Below are positions 1 to 5,252 of a stretch of DNA of 9,026 bases, piece by piece; the first letter of the stretch is position 1; each line of letters opens with the position of its first letter. The notes beneath the pieces were generated by a model. It was not told where the DNA came from, ran no database searches, and saw only the letters and a list, made by a program, of their open reading frames with translations. The position numbers and the translations under genes are program-made. Source of the DNA: Clostridium sp. CAG:1219 (GTDB taxonomy: Bacteria > Bacillota > Clostridia > TANB77 > CAG-465). The stretch spans positions 7,807 to 16,832 of the forward strand of contig HF996747.1 of assembly GCA_000433335.1 (NCBI GenBank). Direction: 5' to 3'.

Positions 1-834
1 TCTAAAAGGAATACGGATAAATTCAGAAACTTGCTTTTTGCCAAGAGTTCTAAATGTATATCCTACAACTTCTTCCAAAACACTTAAAACATCTTCTTGA
101 TCAGCATAAGACATTTCAAAATCAAGTTGATAAAACTCACCAGGTGATCTATCCGCTCTTGGATCTTCATCTCTAAAACAAGGAGCTATTTGGTAATATT
201 TATCAAATCCTGAAATCATTAATAATTGTTTAAATTGTTGTGGAGCTTGAGGAAGAGCATAAAACTCTCCTGGATGTAATCTACTTGGCACCAAAAAGTC
301 TCTTGCTCCTTCAGGAGAAGATGAAGTCAAAACTGGGGTTTGTATCTCAACAAATCCAAGCTCATCCATTTTATCTCTAAGGGTTTTTAGTACCTTAGAT
401 CTAAATATAATTTTTTTATGAATTGATTCATTTCTCAAATCTAAGAATCTATACTCAAGTCTTAAATCCTCACGAACTTTATTACTATCTGAAACCGTAA
501 AAGGTAGAGTCCTAGTAACCATTCCTAAAATCTCAAGAGTTTCAACTTTCAGTTCAATCTCTCCAGTTTCTATATTGTTATTAAAGTTTTCAACATCACG
601 CATTAATACTGTTCCAGTTACACAAATGGATGACTCTTCTGGAACTTTTCTGAATTTTTCTAGCATTTCTGCTTCATTAATAAGCAATTGAGTAGTACCA
701 TAATGGTCTGTAAGATCAACAAACATTACAGATCCTAAATCTCTTATAGTTCTTATAAAACCTGAAAGTTTTACACTTTTTCCAACATCTTCTTTTCTTA
801 ATTCATTACATGTATTTGTTCTATACTTATGCAT
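1..834 (-). CDS. aspS: Aspartyl-tRNA synthetase, N-terminal 278 residues (gene runs off left edge)
   Basis: This is a class II aminoacyl-tRNA synthetase that charges tRNA-Asp with aspartate in the cytoplasm. My translation starts MHKYRTNTCNELRKEDVG and stays open for 278 codons to the window edge. Visible parts are the N-terminal OB-fold anticodon-binding domain (about 1-105), motif 1 around FVEIQTPVL (161-169), the flipping-loop segment SSPEGARDFLVP (173-184) and motif 2 with FRDEDPRADRS (220-230) followed by PGEFYQLDFEM. Bacterial AspRS is usually near 590 residues, so roughly half is missing, including the GAD insertion and motif 3. The ATG is preceded by GGAAGGAAGA (841-850) and lies 22 bases after the hisS stop, so it is co-transcribed with hisS. 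Oddity: the SPGEFYQLD and QAPQQFKQL wording resembles the alphaproteobacterial AspRS type rather than the usual Bacillus type, which has RQPEFTQID and QSPQLFKQL. Leu33 in RDLG matches tRNA-Asp-discriminating enzymes, which is only a hint. The family is certain; the subtype is from memory. Confidence 0.97.
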   Translation of the reverse strand, partial: MHKYRTNTCNELRKEDVGKSVKLSGFIRTIRDLGSVMFVDLTDHYGTTQLLINEAEMLEKFRKVPEESSICVTGTVLMRDVENFNNNIETGEIELKVETLEILGMVTRTLPFTVSDSNKVREDLRLEYRFLDLRNESIHKKIIFRSKVLKTLRDKMDELGFVEIQTPVLTSSSPEGARDFLVPSRLHPGEFYALPQAPQQFKQLLMISGFDKYYQIAPCFRDEDPRADRSPGEFYQLDFEMSYADQEDVLSVLEEVVGYTFRTLGKKQVSEFIRIPFR

Positions 835-856
835 ATTATTTCTTCCTTCCAATAAA

Positions 857-2107
857 TTATATATTTTTAATTATTTCTTCAATGTCCAATTTACATTCTA
901 CTTGAACTCCACTTTCCATATTTTTTAGACTGCAAGTCCCTTTATTTATTTCTTCTTCGCCTACTACAATAGTCCATTTTGCACATATTTTATCTGCATA
1001 TTTAAATTGATTTTTCAAATTTTTATTTGTAATATTACAATCTACTACATAGCCTTTTTTTCTAAGTCCATTTGCAATGTTACTTACATAAATAGCGGCA
1101 TCTTCATCTAATGTAGCGATATAAAAATCTACAGACTTATCCACACTATCTGCCAAATTATACTGCTCTAAAAGTAAAACAAGTCTATCCATTCCTATTC
1201 CAAATCCTCCCGCTGGGGTATGAGCTCCGCCTAATTTTTCAACTAGCGTATCATATCTTCCACCGCCGCCTACAGCAAGGTCTAAATCATTTGATGTCCA
1301 TTCATATACCAATCCATTATAATAATCAAGTCCTCTTACAATACTAGTATCAACATTATATTTTATACCAATCTTTTCAAGTGCATTTTTTACAGCTTCA
1401 AATTCTTTTCTACACTCATCACAAAGACACTCTGTTATTACCGGCGCATCTTTTAAGATTTCTTTGCATTTTTCTTCTTTGCAATCTAACATCCTCATTG
1501 GATTTTTCTCAAATCTTACTCTGCAAGAATCACACATACTATCTATATTTGGCCTTACATACTCTTTTAGTTTTTCTAAATACTTTTTTCTACAACTGCT
1601 ACAACCTATTGAATTTATATTAAGACTAACTTTATCTCTAAGGTTAAGTTCTTCCATAAGTTCATTTGAAACACAAATAGCTTCAACATCTGCAAGATAT
1701 GACTCAGATCCAAACATCTCAATTCCAAACTGTGAGAACTCTCTGTAGCGTCCTTTTTGCATTTTTTCATATCTATACATATTTGCAATATACCAGAATT
1801 TTTGAGGAGAATATAAACTGCCCATTCCATTTTCTATATAACTTCTAACAACACCTGCCGTAAGTTCTGGTCTTAGGGTAATACTTCTTCCTCCCTTATC
1901 TAAAAATGTATACATTTCTTTATTTACAATATCAGTTTCATCACCAACGCCTCTTTGATAAAGTTCAGTGGGCTCAAATACAGGTGTTCTTATTTCTCCA
2001 ATATTATGTTTTTCGCAAATTTCTCTAACTTTTTTTTCTATAATTTGCCAGCTTTTTATATCTTTTCCAAATATATCTTTTGTTCCTTTAGCTCTAGCAA
2101 TTTTCAT
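857..2107 (-). CDS. hisS: Histidyl-tRNA synthetase
   Basis: This class II synthetase (416 residues, normal length) activates histidine and transfers it to tRNA-His. Motif 1 is near IRTPVFEP (39-46), motif 2 is RYEKMQKGRYREF (112-124), the histidine-binding HisA loop is RGLDYYNGLVYE (258-269), the HisB glycine-rich loop is GGGGRYD (280-286), and motif 3 is GFGIGMDRL (301-309). The C-terminal anticodon-binding domain spans about 326-414. The insertion domain between motif 2 and HisA carries nine cysteines (169, 172, 192, 195, 209, 214, 227, 229, 232), mostly in CxxC-like pairs. This suggests a metal-binding insertion that the E. coli and Bacillus enzymes lack. The ATG start has GGTGAT a few bases upstream and follows a predicted transcription start by only about 14 bases. 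The gene is first in a hisS-aspS operon. The paralogue HisZ is unlikely because all catalytic histidine-binding motifs are intact. Confidence 0.98.
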   Translation of the reverse strand: MKIARAKGTKDIFGKDIKSWQIIEKKVREICEKHNIGEIRTPVFEPTELYQRGVGDETDIVNKEMYTFLDKGGRSITLRPELTAGVVRSYIENGMGSLYSPQKFWYIANMYRYEKMQKGRYREFSQFGIEMFGSESYLADVEAICVSNELMEELNLRDKVSLNINSIGCSSCRKKYLEKLKEYVRPNIDSMCDSCRVRFEKNPMRMLDCKEEKCKEILKDAPVITECLCDECRKEFEAVKNALEKIGIKYNVDTSIVRGLDYYNGLVYEWTSNDLDLAVGGGGRYDTLVEKLGGAHTPAGGFGIGMDRLVLLLEQYNLADSVDKSVDFYIATLDEDAAIYVSNIANGLRKKGYVVDCNITNKNLKNQFKYADKICAKWTIVVGEEEINKGTCSLKNMESGVQVECKLDIEEIIKNI

Positions 2108-2120
2108 AGTTTATCACCAC

Positions 2121-2156
2121 ACGGTTTATTATATCACAAAAAAAAATCATATTCAA
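2121..2156 (-). promoter_or_regulatory. Sigma-A promoter of hisS-aspS, nested in the rpsO terminator
   Basis: On the minus strand a -35 box TTGAAT (2151-2156) is followed by a 17-base spacer (2134-2150) and a perfect -10 box TATAAT (2128-2133), preceded by TG in the extended -10 position. The predicted transcription start is near 2121, about 14 bases before the hisS ATG at 2107. The -35 overlaps the stem of the rpsO terminator and the spacer contains that terminator's T-run. The leader is too short to hold a T-box. Confidence 0.75.
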
Positions 2157-2173
2157 CACTGTGAATATGATTT
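2138..2173 (-). terminator. Rho-independent terminator of rpsO
   Basis: Immediately after the rpsO stop, a 12-bp inverted repeat (2144-2155 with 2162-2173) with a 6-base loop is followed on the minus strand by a run of nine T (complement of 2138-2146). The stem is AT-rich but long and perfect, and the U-tract is strong. It separates rpsO from hisS and shares sequence with the hisS promoter. Confidence 0.8.
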
Positions 2174-2178
2174 ACAAA

Positions 2179-2442
2179 CTATTTTCTAATGTTTAGTTTT
2201 GAAATTAAAGCTCTATATCTTTCGATATCTTCAGATTCTAAATACCTTAATAGCTTTTTTCTCTTACCTACCATCATGAAAAGTCCACGTCTTGAGTGTT
2301 CATCATGTTTGTGAATTCTTAAATGATCTGTTACTTCATTTATTCTTTCAGTAAGTAAAGCTACTTGAACTTCAACAGAACCAGTATCTCCTTCAGTTCT
2401 TGCAAATTCTTTAAGTATCTCGCTTTTTCTTTCTTTTGTCAT
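2179..2442 (-). CDS. rpsO: 30S ribosomal protein S15
   Basis: S15 is a primary binding protein of the 30S central domain; in the family it binds the three-way junction of 16S rRNA helices 20-22. The 87-residue product has normal length and the family landmarks: [19 protein letters not shown] (16-34), the [11 protein letters not shown] segment (43-53) and [11 protein letters not shown] (60-70). The start is clear: ATG with GGAGGG seven bases upstream (2450-2455). It ends in TAG, directly followed by a terminator. The usual downstream partner pnp is absent here; hisS follows instead. The 116-base gap upstream contains an inverted repeat that could be an autoregulatory leader, described separately. 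Confidence 0.98.
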   Translation of the reverse strand: MTKERKSEILKEFARTEGDTGSVEVQVALLTERINEVTDHLRIHKHDEHSRRGLFMMVGKRKKLLRYLESEDIERYRALISKLNIRK

Positions 2443-2466
2443 TTCTGTTCCCTCCTTTTTTACTTG

Positions 2467-2518
2467 CCTATAACTAAGATAAAATTTTAGGAACTAAAAA
2501 TTAATTCTGAGTTATAGG
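2467..2518 (-). promoter_or_regulatory. Inverted repeat in the rpsO upstream region, possible S15 leader structure
   Basis: Arms CCTATAACTCAG and CTTAGTTATAGG (2467-2478 and 2507-2518) can pair over 12 positions with one mismatch. Between them, TTTTAG and CTAAAA can form a second small hairpin. The structure lies 12 bases upstream of the rpsO ribosome binding site. Many bacteria control rpsO through S15 binding to its own leader, with leader structures that differ between lineages, so a regulatory fold is plausible. A weak promoter reading, TTAGCA with an 18-base spacer to TATAAC, overlaps the upstream arm. If that promoter were used, the hairpin would not be transcribed whole. I cannot decide between the two. 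Confidence 0.3.
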
Positions 2519-2530
2519 TGTTATATAAAC

Positions 2531-2547
2531 AAATTGCTAAGCAATTT
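2531..2547 (-). terminator. Weak hairpin after the M23 peptidase gene
   Basis: A perfect 7-bp stem, AAATTGC and GCAATTT with a 3-base loop, begins 12 bases after the peptidase stop codon. On the minus strand it is followed by GTTTATAT, which is T-rich but not a continuous run. It may be a weak terminator, so read-through from the peptidase gene into rpsO is possible. Confidence 0.35.
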
Positions 2548-2558
2548 ATTTAACCATA

Positions 2559-3563
2559 TTATAATGAAGATATGTAAGGATATGCATTTACAGCTATCCC
2601 ATTTATTCTTATTTCAAAGTGTAAATGTGGGCCTGTAGAATAACCTGTAGAGCCAACAAGTCCAATCTGTTGACCAGCTGCTACTTCTTGCCCTGCTGTA
2701 ACTAAAACCTTACTTGCATGAGCATAAAGTGTTGACACTCCATTTCCATGATCAATTCTCACCATATATCCATATCCACCAGAACTCCATCCTGCAAATG
2801 TAACAAGTCCTGATTTATACGCATAAATAGGGTTTCCTATTCTCCCTGCAATATCTGTACCTGTATGGCCATAGTATCCACCGTAATGACAACTTATAAG
2901 TCTAGTAGTGGTAGGCCAAATTCCGCCTTCAGCTGCAGCTACTTTTGCAATATTTGTAGAAGCTTTTTTAGTAGTTGTTGTTGCTGGAGTATATGTATAC
3001 TTAACCTTAGGAGTTACAACTGGCTTATTTCTATCTACTATATCTTTGTATATACTATCTGCCCTTTCAATAGTTGTAAGCTCTCCAAGTTCTTCAACTT
3101 TTTCTTCTTTTGTTGTTACTGTTACAGTTTTTACATCTGATTTAAGTTTTTCAGCATATTTATTTGCTTCATCTTGAGTATTAAAAACCATTTTTTCTTC
3201 ATTATTAACAGCAACTTTATATATTGTATATTCTGTTTTAATTTCAGCTCTCAAATTTGTATATATATTCTGATCTTCAAGTAAACTCTCTCTTATGTAA
3301 CTAGTTACAAAAGTAGGTTCACCCTCTAAATATACCTTAACGTTTTCATCTATATTTTGTTTTTCAGCTACTAAATCATTATATACTTCATCAAATTGCT
3401 GTTCAGAAGTAAAATAGCCTATAAACTTTTCTCCTATGTACGTTTTTACTGTTGGTTTGTAAGTGTTTAAAACAGTAAGACCTACCCCAACAAAAATTAA
3501 TCCTAAAGAAACTGTAGAAAAAAATATAAATCTAAGTGCTTTGAGGACACCTTTTTTTTCCAT
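2559..3563 (-). CDS. Membrane-anchored M23 (LytM-type) peptidoglycan endopeptidase
   Basis: This is a predicted zinc endopeptidase that cuts peptide bridges of peptidoglycan outside the membrane. Numbered from the ATG at 3563 (334 residues), a basic N-terminus is followed by one membrane segment (about 12-32). An extracytoplasmic region comes next, with two similar short units (about 41-69 and 114-143: GEKFIGYFTSEQQFDEVY and NNEEKMVFNTQDEANKY). A Pro/Thr-rich linker (about 181-201) leads to the M23 domain (about 225-330). Zinc ligands fit the family: HTGTD (His233, Asp237) and HLH (His313, His315), with a further conserved His282 in YAHAS. The open frame extends nine codons further to a TTG at 3590, but the predicted transcription start near 3596 leaves no leader for it. 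AAAGGTG at 3576-3582 suits the ATG, although its 12-base spacing is long. There is no lipobox and no SpoIIQ-specific feature that I recognise. The exact physiological role is unknown. Confidence 0.9.
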   Translation of the reverse strand: MEKKGVLKALRFIFFSTVSLGLIFVGVGLTVLNTYKPTVKTYIGEKFIGYFTSEQQFDEVYNDLVAEKQNIDENVKVYLEGEPTFVTSYIRESLLEDQNIYTNLRAEIKTEYTIYKVAVNNEEKMVFNTQDEANKYAEKLKSDVKTVTVTTKEEKVEELGELTTIERADSIYKDIVDRNKPVVTPKVKYTYTPATTTTKKASTNIAKVAAAEGGIWPTTTRLISCHYGGYYGHTGTDIAGRIGNPIYAYKSGLVTFAGWSSGGYGYMVRIDHGNGVSTLYAHASKVLVTAGQEVAAGQQIGLVGSTGYSTGPHLHFEIRINGIAVNAYPYISSL

Positions 3564-3595
3564 AATTTTTATTTGCACCTTTCCTTTCAAGATAC

Positions 3596-3631
3596 CTACC
3601 GTATTATAACATAATTATTACATTTTGTCAA
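3596..3631 (-). promoter_or_regulatory. Consensus sigma-A promoter P1 of the M23 peptidase gene
   Basis: On the minus strand TTGACA (3626-3631), a 17-base spacer and TATAAT (3603-3608) match the sigma-A consensus perfectly, with TG one base before the -10 (extended -10). The predicted start of transcription is near 3596, giving a leader of about 33 bases to the ATG at 3563. Confidence 0.85.
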
Positions 3632-3643
3632 ATGCGGCGAAAA

Positions 3644-3679
3644 CAGGACTATTTTAGCACATACTAAATTATATGTCAA
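3644..3679 (-). promoter_or_regulatory. Second upstream promoter P2 of the M23 peptidase gene
   Basis: TTGACA (3674-3679), a 17-base spacer and TAAAAT (3651-3656) with a TG extension lie 48 bases upstream of P1 on the same strand. The predicted start is near 3644. Together with P1 this makes a tandem pair of strong promoters for one gene. Confidence 0.65.
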
Positions 3680-3685
3680 GTATGT
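3659..3685. repeat. Perfect 7-bp inverted repeat across the P2 -35 box, candidate operator
   Basis: ACATACT (3659-3665) and AGTATGT (3679-3685) are perfect reverse complements separated by 13 bases. The pair spans most of the P2 spacer and its -35 box, so a dimeric regulator binding here would block P2 but not P1. No regulator gene is in the window, and repeats of this size occur by chance in AT-rich DNA. Confidence 0.25.
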
Positions 3686-3754
3686 TACAAAATGACCCTA
3701 TTTTTACATTTTTTACAGTATTTTGCACAATTTAATCTCTTATTTTATTTCATA

Positions 3755-3790
3755 TTGATTTTTAAATTAAAATATATTATAATATGTACA
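3755..3790 (+). promoter_or_regulatory. Sigma-A promoter of the NfeD-SPFH operon
   Basis: TTGATT (3755-3760), a 17-base spacer and TATAAT (3778-3783) point rightwards. The predicted transcription start is near 3790, which gives a 33-base leader carrying GGGAG before the ATG at 3823. The AT-rich stretch between this promoter and the leftward P2 (about 3686-3754) shows no further feature that I can support. Confidence 0.75.
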
Positions 3791-3822
3791 AATAGCATAT
3801 TAATGTTGAAGGGAGTGATTAT

Positions 3823-4263
3823 ATGTTTAATTTCCTTGACCCATGGGCTATATGGCTAATTTTTTCCGGTATTTTATTTGTTATTGAAATTTGTACTGTT
3901 TCATTTTTTGCTTTTTGGCCTGGCATTGGTGCCCTAGCAGCAGCTATATCTTGTATATTTACAGATAATATAGTAATACATTCTACTGTTTTTGTAGTAG
4001 TTTCATTAATAATGATTTTATTTATGAAACCTCTAGCAAAAAGACTTTTTAAAACAAAAGATGTACCAATGAATAGTAAAACAGTAATTGAAAAAAATGG
4101 TATAGTAGTTCAAGAAATTGACAACTTAAATTCAAAAGGACAAGTAAAAGTAAACGGTGAATTGTGGTCTGCTATTTCAAAAGATGGCGAAAAAATAAGT
4201 AAAGGATCTACAGTAATTATAAAATCTATTGAAGGTGTAAAATTAATTGTAGAAAAAGTTTAG
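3823..4263 (+). CDS. Short NfeD-family membrane protein
   Basis: NfeD proteins are membrane partners of SPFH (stomatin/flotillin-like) proteins and are nearly always encoded next to them. The 146-residue product is the short form without the serine-protease (ClpP-like) domain. Hydrophobic segments at about 8-28, 30-47 and 52-70 predict three membrane helices. A soluble C-terminal OB-fold follows (about 87-146), with the family signature around GQVKVNGELWSA (106-117: Gly106, Gly112, Trp115). The ATG has GGGAG upstream at a good distance. The gene is first in an operon; its stop codon overlaps the AGGAGG of the next gene, 11 bases away. Its biochemical role is probably to assist assembly or localisation of the SPFH scaffold, inferred from the family. 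Confidence 0.9.
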   Translation: MFNFLDPWAIWLIFSGILFVIEICTVSFFAFWPGIGALAAAISCIFTDNIVIHSTVFVVVSLIMILFMKPLAKRLFKTKDVPMNSKTVIEKNGIVVQEIDNLNSKGQVKVNGELWSAISKDGEKISKGSTVIIKSIEGVKLIVEKV

Positions 4264-4274
4264 GAGGATTTATT

Positions 4275-5207
4275 ATGGAAATTTTTTTAATAATTGTAGC
4301 AATTATTATATTTGTTATTGCTATTAGCTCAATAAAGGTTGTAAGACAATCTGAAGTAAGAATTATAGAGCGTTTTGGTAAGTATCATACAACAGCAGAA
4401 GCTGGTCTTAATTTCATACTACCTTTTGTGGATAAAGTTAGAGCTGTAGTAAGCTTAAAACAACAAACTATGGATGTTCCACCACAAGGTGTTATAACTA
4501 AAGACAATGTAACTATAACAATAGATACAGTCGTGTTTTATCAAATAATAGAACCTGTAAAAGCTGTATATGAAATTGAAAGTCTTCAAAAAGGTATTGC
4601 ATACCTTGCTATAACAACAATACGTGATATTGTAGGTAAAATGGATCTTGATTCTACATTTAGTTCAAGAGATCAAATAAATACACAACTTCGTGAAGTA
4701 TTAGATGAAGCTACAGACAAATGGGGATGTAAAATAGATAGAGTTGAAATAAAAGATATTAAACCACCTGTTGATATTAGAGACGCAATGGAAAAACAAA
4801 TGAATGCAGAAAGAACTAAAAGAGCTGCTATACTTGAAGCTGAGGGCAAAAGACAATCAGAAATTACTCTTGCCGAAGGTAAAAAACAAGCCACTATACT
4901 TGATGCTGAGGCAGAACGCGAATCAAGTATTAGACGTGCACAAGGTGTAAGAGAAGCGAAAATACTTGAAGCTGAAGGTAATGCAGAAGCAATAAAAAAA
5001 GTAGCAGAAGCAAAATCTCAAGAAATAAATCTAGTTTATGGTGCTATAATGAATGCAAAACCTGATTCTAATCTTATTGCTATCAAATCTTTAGAAGCAA
5101 TGGAACGCGTTGCAGATGGAAAAGCAAATAAAGTATTCATTCCTTTTGACGCAACTAAAGCTATGGGATCACTTGGTGCTGCAGCAGAATTAATAAAGAA
5201 AGATTAA
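4275..5207 (+). CDS. SPFH/band 7 (stomatin-like, QmcA-type) membrane scaffold protein
   Basis: SPFH proteins assemble into large membrane-bound rings that organise membrane microdomains and, in some relatives, control membrane proteases. The 310-residue product has an N-terminal membrane anchor (about 3-20). The SPFH domain (about 21-180) carries typical stretches: RIIERFGKYHTTAEAGLNF (29-47), DVPPQGVITKDNV (67-79) and GCKIDRVEIKDIKPP (151-165). A long Ala/Glu/Lys-rich helix follows with six consecutive 11-residue units (186-251), each starting with Ile or Lys and mostly holding a xAEG- or AE-type core. The C-terminal part (252-310) holds the conserved SNLIAIKSLEAM and VFIPFDAT strings. The start is set by AGGAGG seven bases before the ATG. 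It is the second gene of the operon, after nfeD. It resembles QmcA/YbbK of E. coli; I leave the symbol blank because stomatin-type paralogues are hard to tell apart by eye. Confidence 0.93.
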   Translation: MEIFLIIVAIIIFVIAISSIKVVRQSEVRIIERFGKYHTTAEAGLNFILPFVDKVRAVVSLKQQTMDVPPQGVITKDNVTITIDTVVFYQIIEPVKAVYEIESLQKGIAYLAITTIRDIVGKMDLDSTFSSRDQINTQLREVLDEATDKWGCKIDRVEIKDIKPPVDIRDAMEKQMNAERTKRAAILEAEGKRQSEITLAEGKKQATILDAEAERESSIRRAQGVREAKILEAEGNAEAIKKVAEAKSQEINLVYGAIMNAKPDSNLIAIKSLEAMERVADGKANKVFIPFDATKAMGSLGAAAELIKKD

Positions 5208-5224
5208 TATATTAAAAAAGTAAT

Positions 5225-5252
5225 AACGGAACAATTTGTAAGTTGTTCCGTT
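5225..5252. terminator. Bidirectional terminator shared by the SPFH gene and dnaE
   Basis: A perfect 10-bp stem, AACGGAACAA with TTGTTCCGTT (5225-5234 and 5243-5252), extends by two weaker pairs into the loop. On the plus strand it is followed by TTATTTTAATTT. On the minus strand the U-rich stretch ACTTTTTTAAT follows within a few bases. The dnaE stop codon (5253-5255) abuts the stem. The hairpin therefore serves two converging transcripts, with only 45 bases between the two stop codons. Confidence 0.85.

Noticed and set aside
2108..2178. T-box or other riboswitch upstream of hisS
   Set aside because: The gap is 71 bases and is filled by the rpsO terminator and the hisS promoter. No T-box sequence (TGGNACCGCG-like) is visible.
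2559..2582. TATAAT at 2560-2565 on the minus strand as an rpsO promoter
   Set aside because: It sits at the peptidase stop codon, and the hexamer 17 bases upstream (TGCATA) matches only half of the -35 consensus. It would be possible but is not supportable.
2865..3177. Two overlapping plus-strand open frames rich in Ser, Phe and Cys
   Set aside because: They are antisense to the linker and extracytoplasmic region of the M23 peptidase. Their composition is what reverse-reading of an AT-rich Thr/Val/Lys-rich gene gives.
3686..3754. Similar short stretches TTTTTACA and TTTTTTACAG as possible regulator boxes
   Set aside because: They are too short and low in complexity to separate from chance in AT-rich intergenic DNA.
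4673..4894. Minus-strand open frame inside the SPFH gene
   Set aside because: It is the complement of the Ala/Glu-rich repeat region, which naturally lacks stops on the other strand. It has no start signal.
4830..5027. 33-base periodicity as a possible DNA tandem repeat or CRISPR-like array
   Set aside because: The period is exactly 11 codons, the units are only loosely similar at base level, there are no spacers, and the coiled-coil protein explains it.
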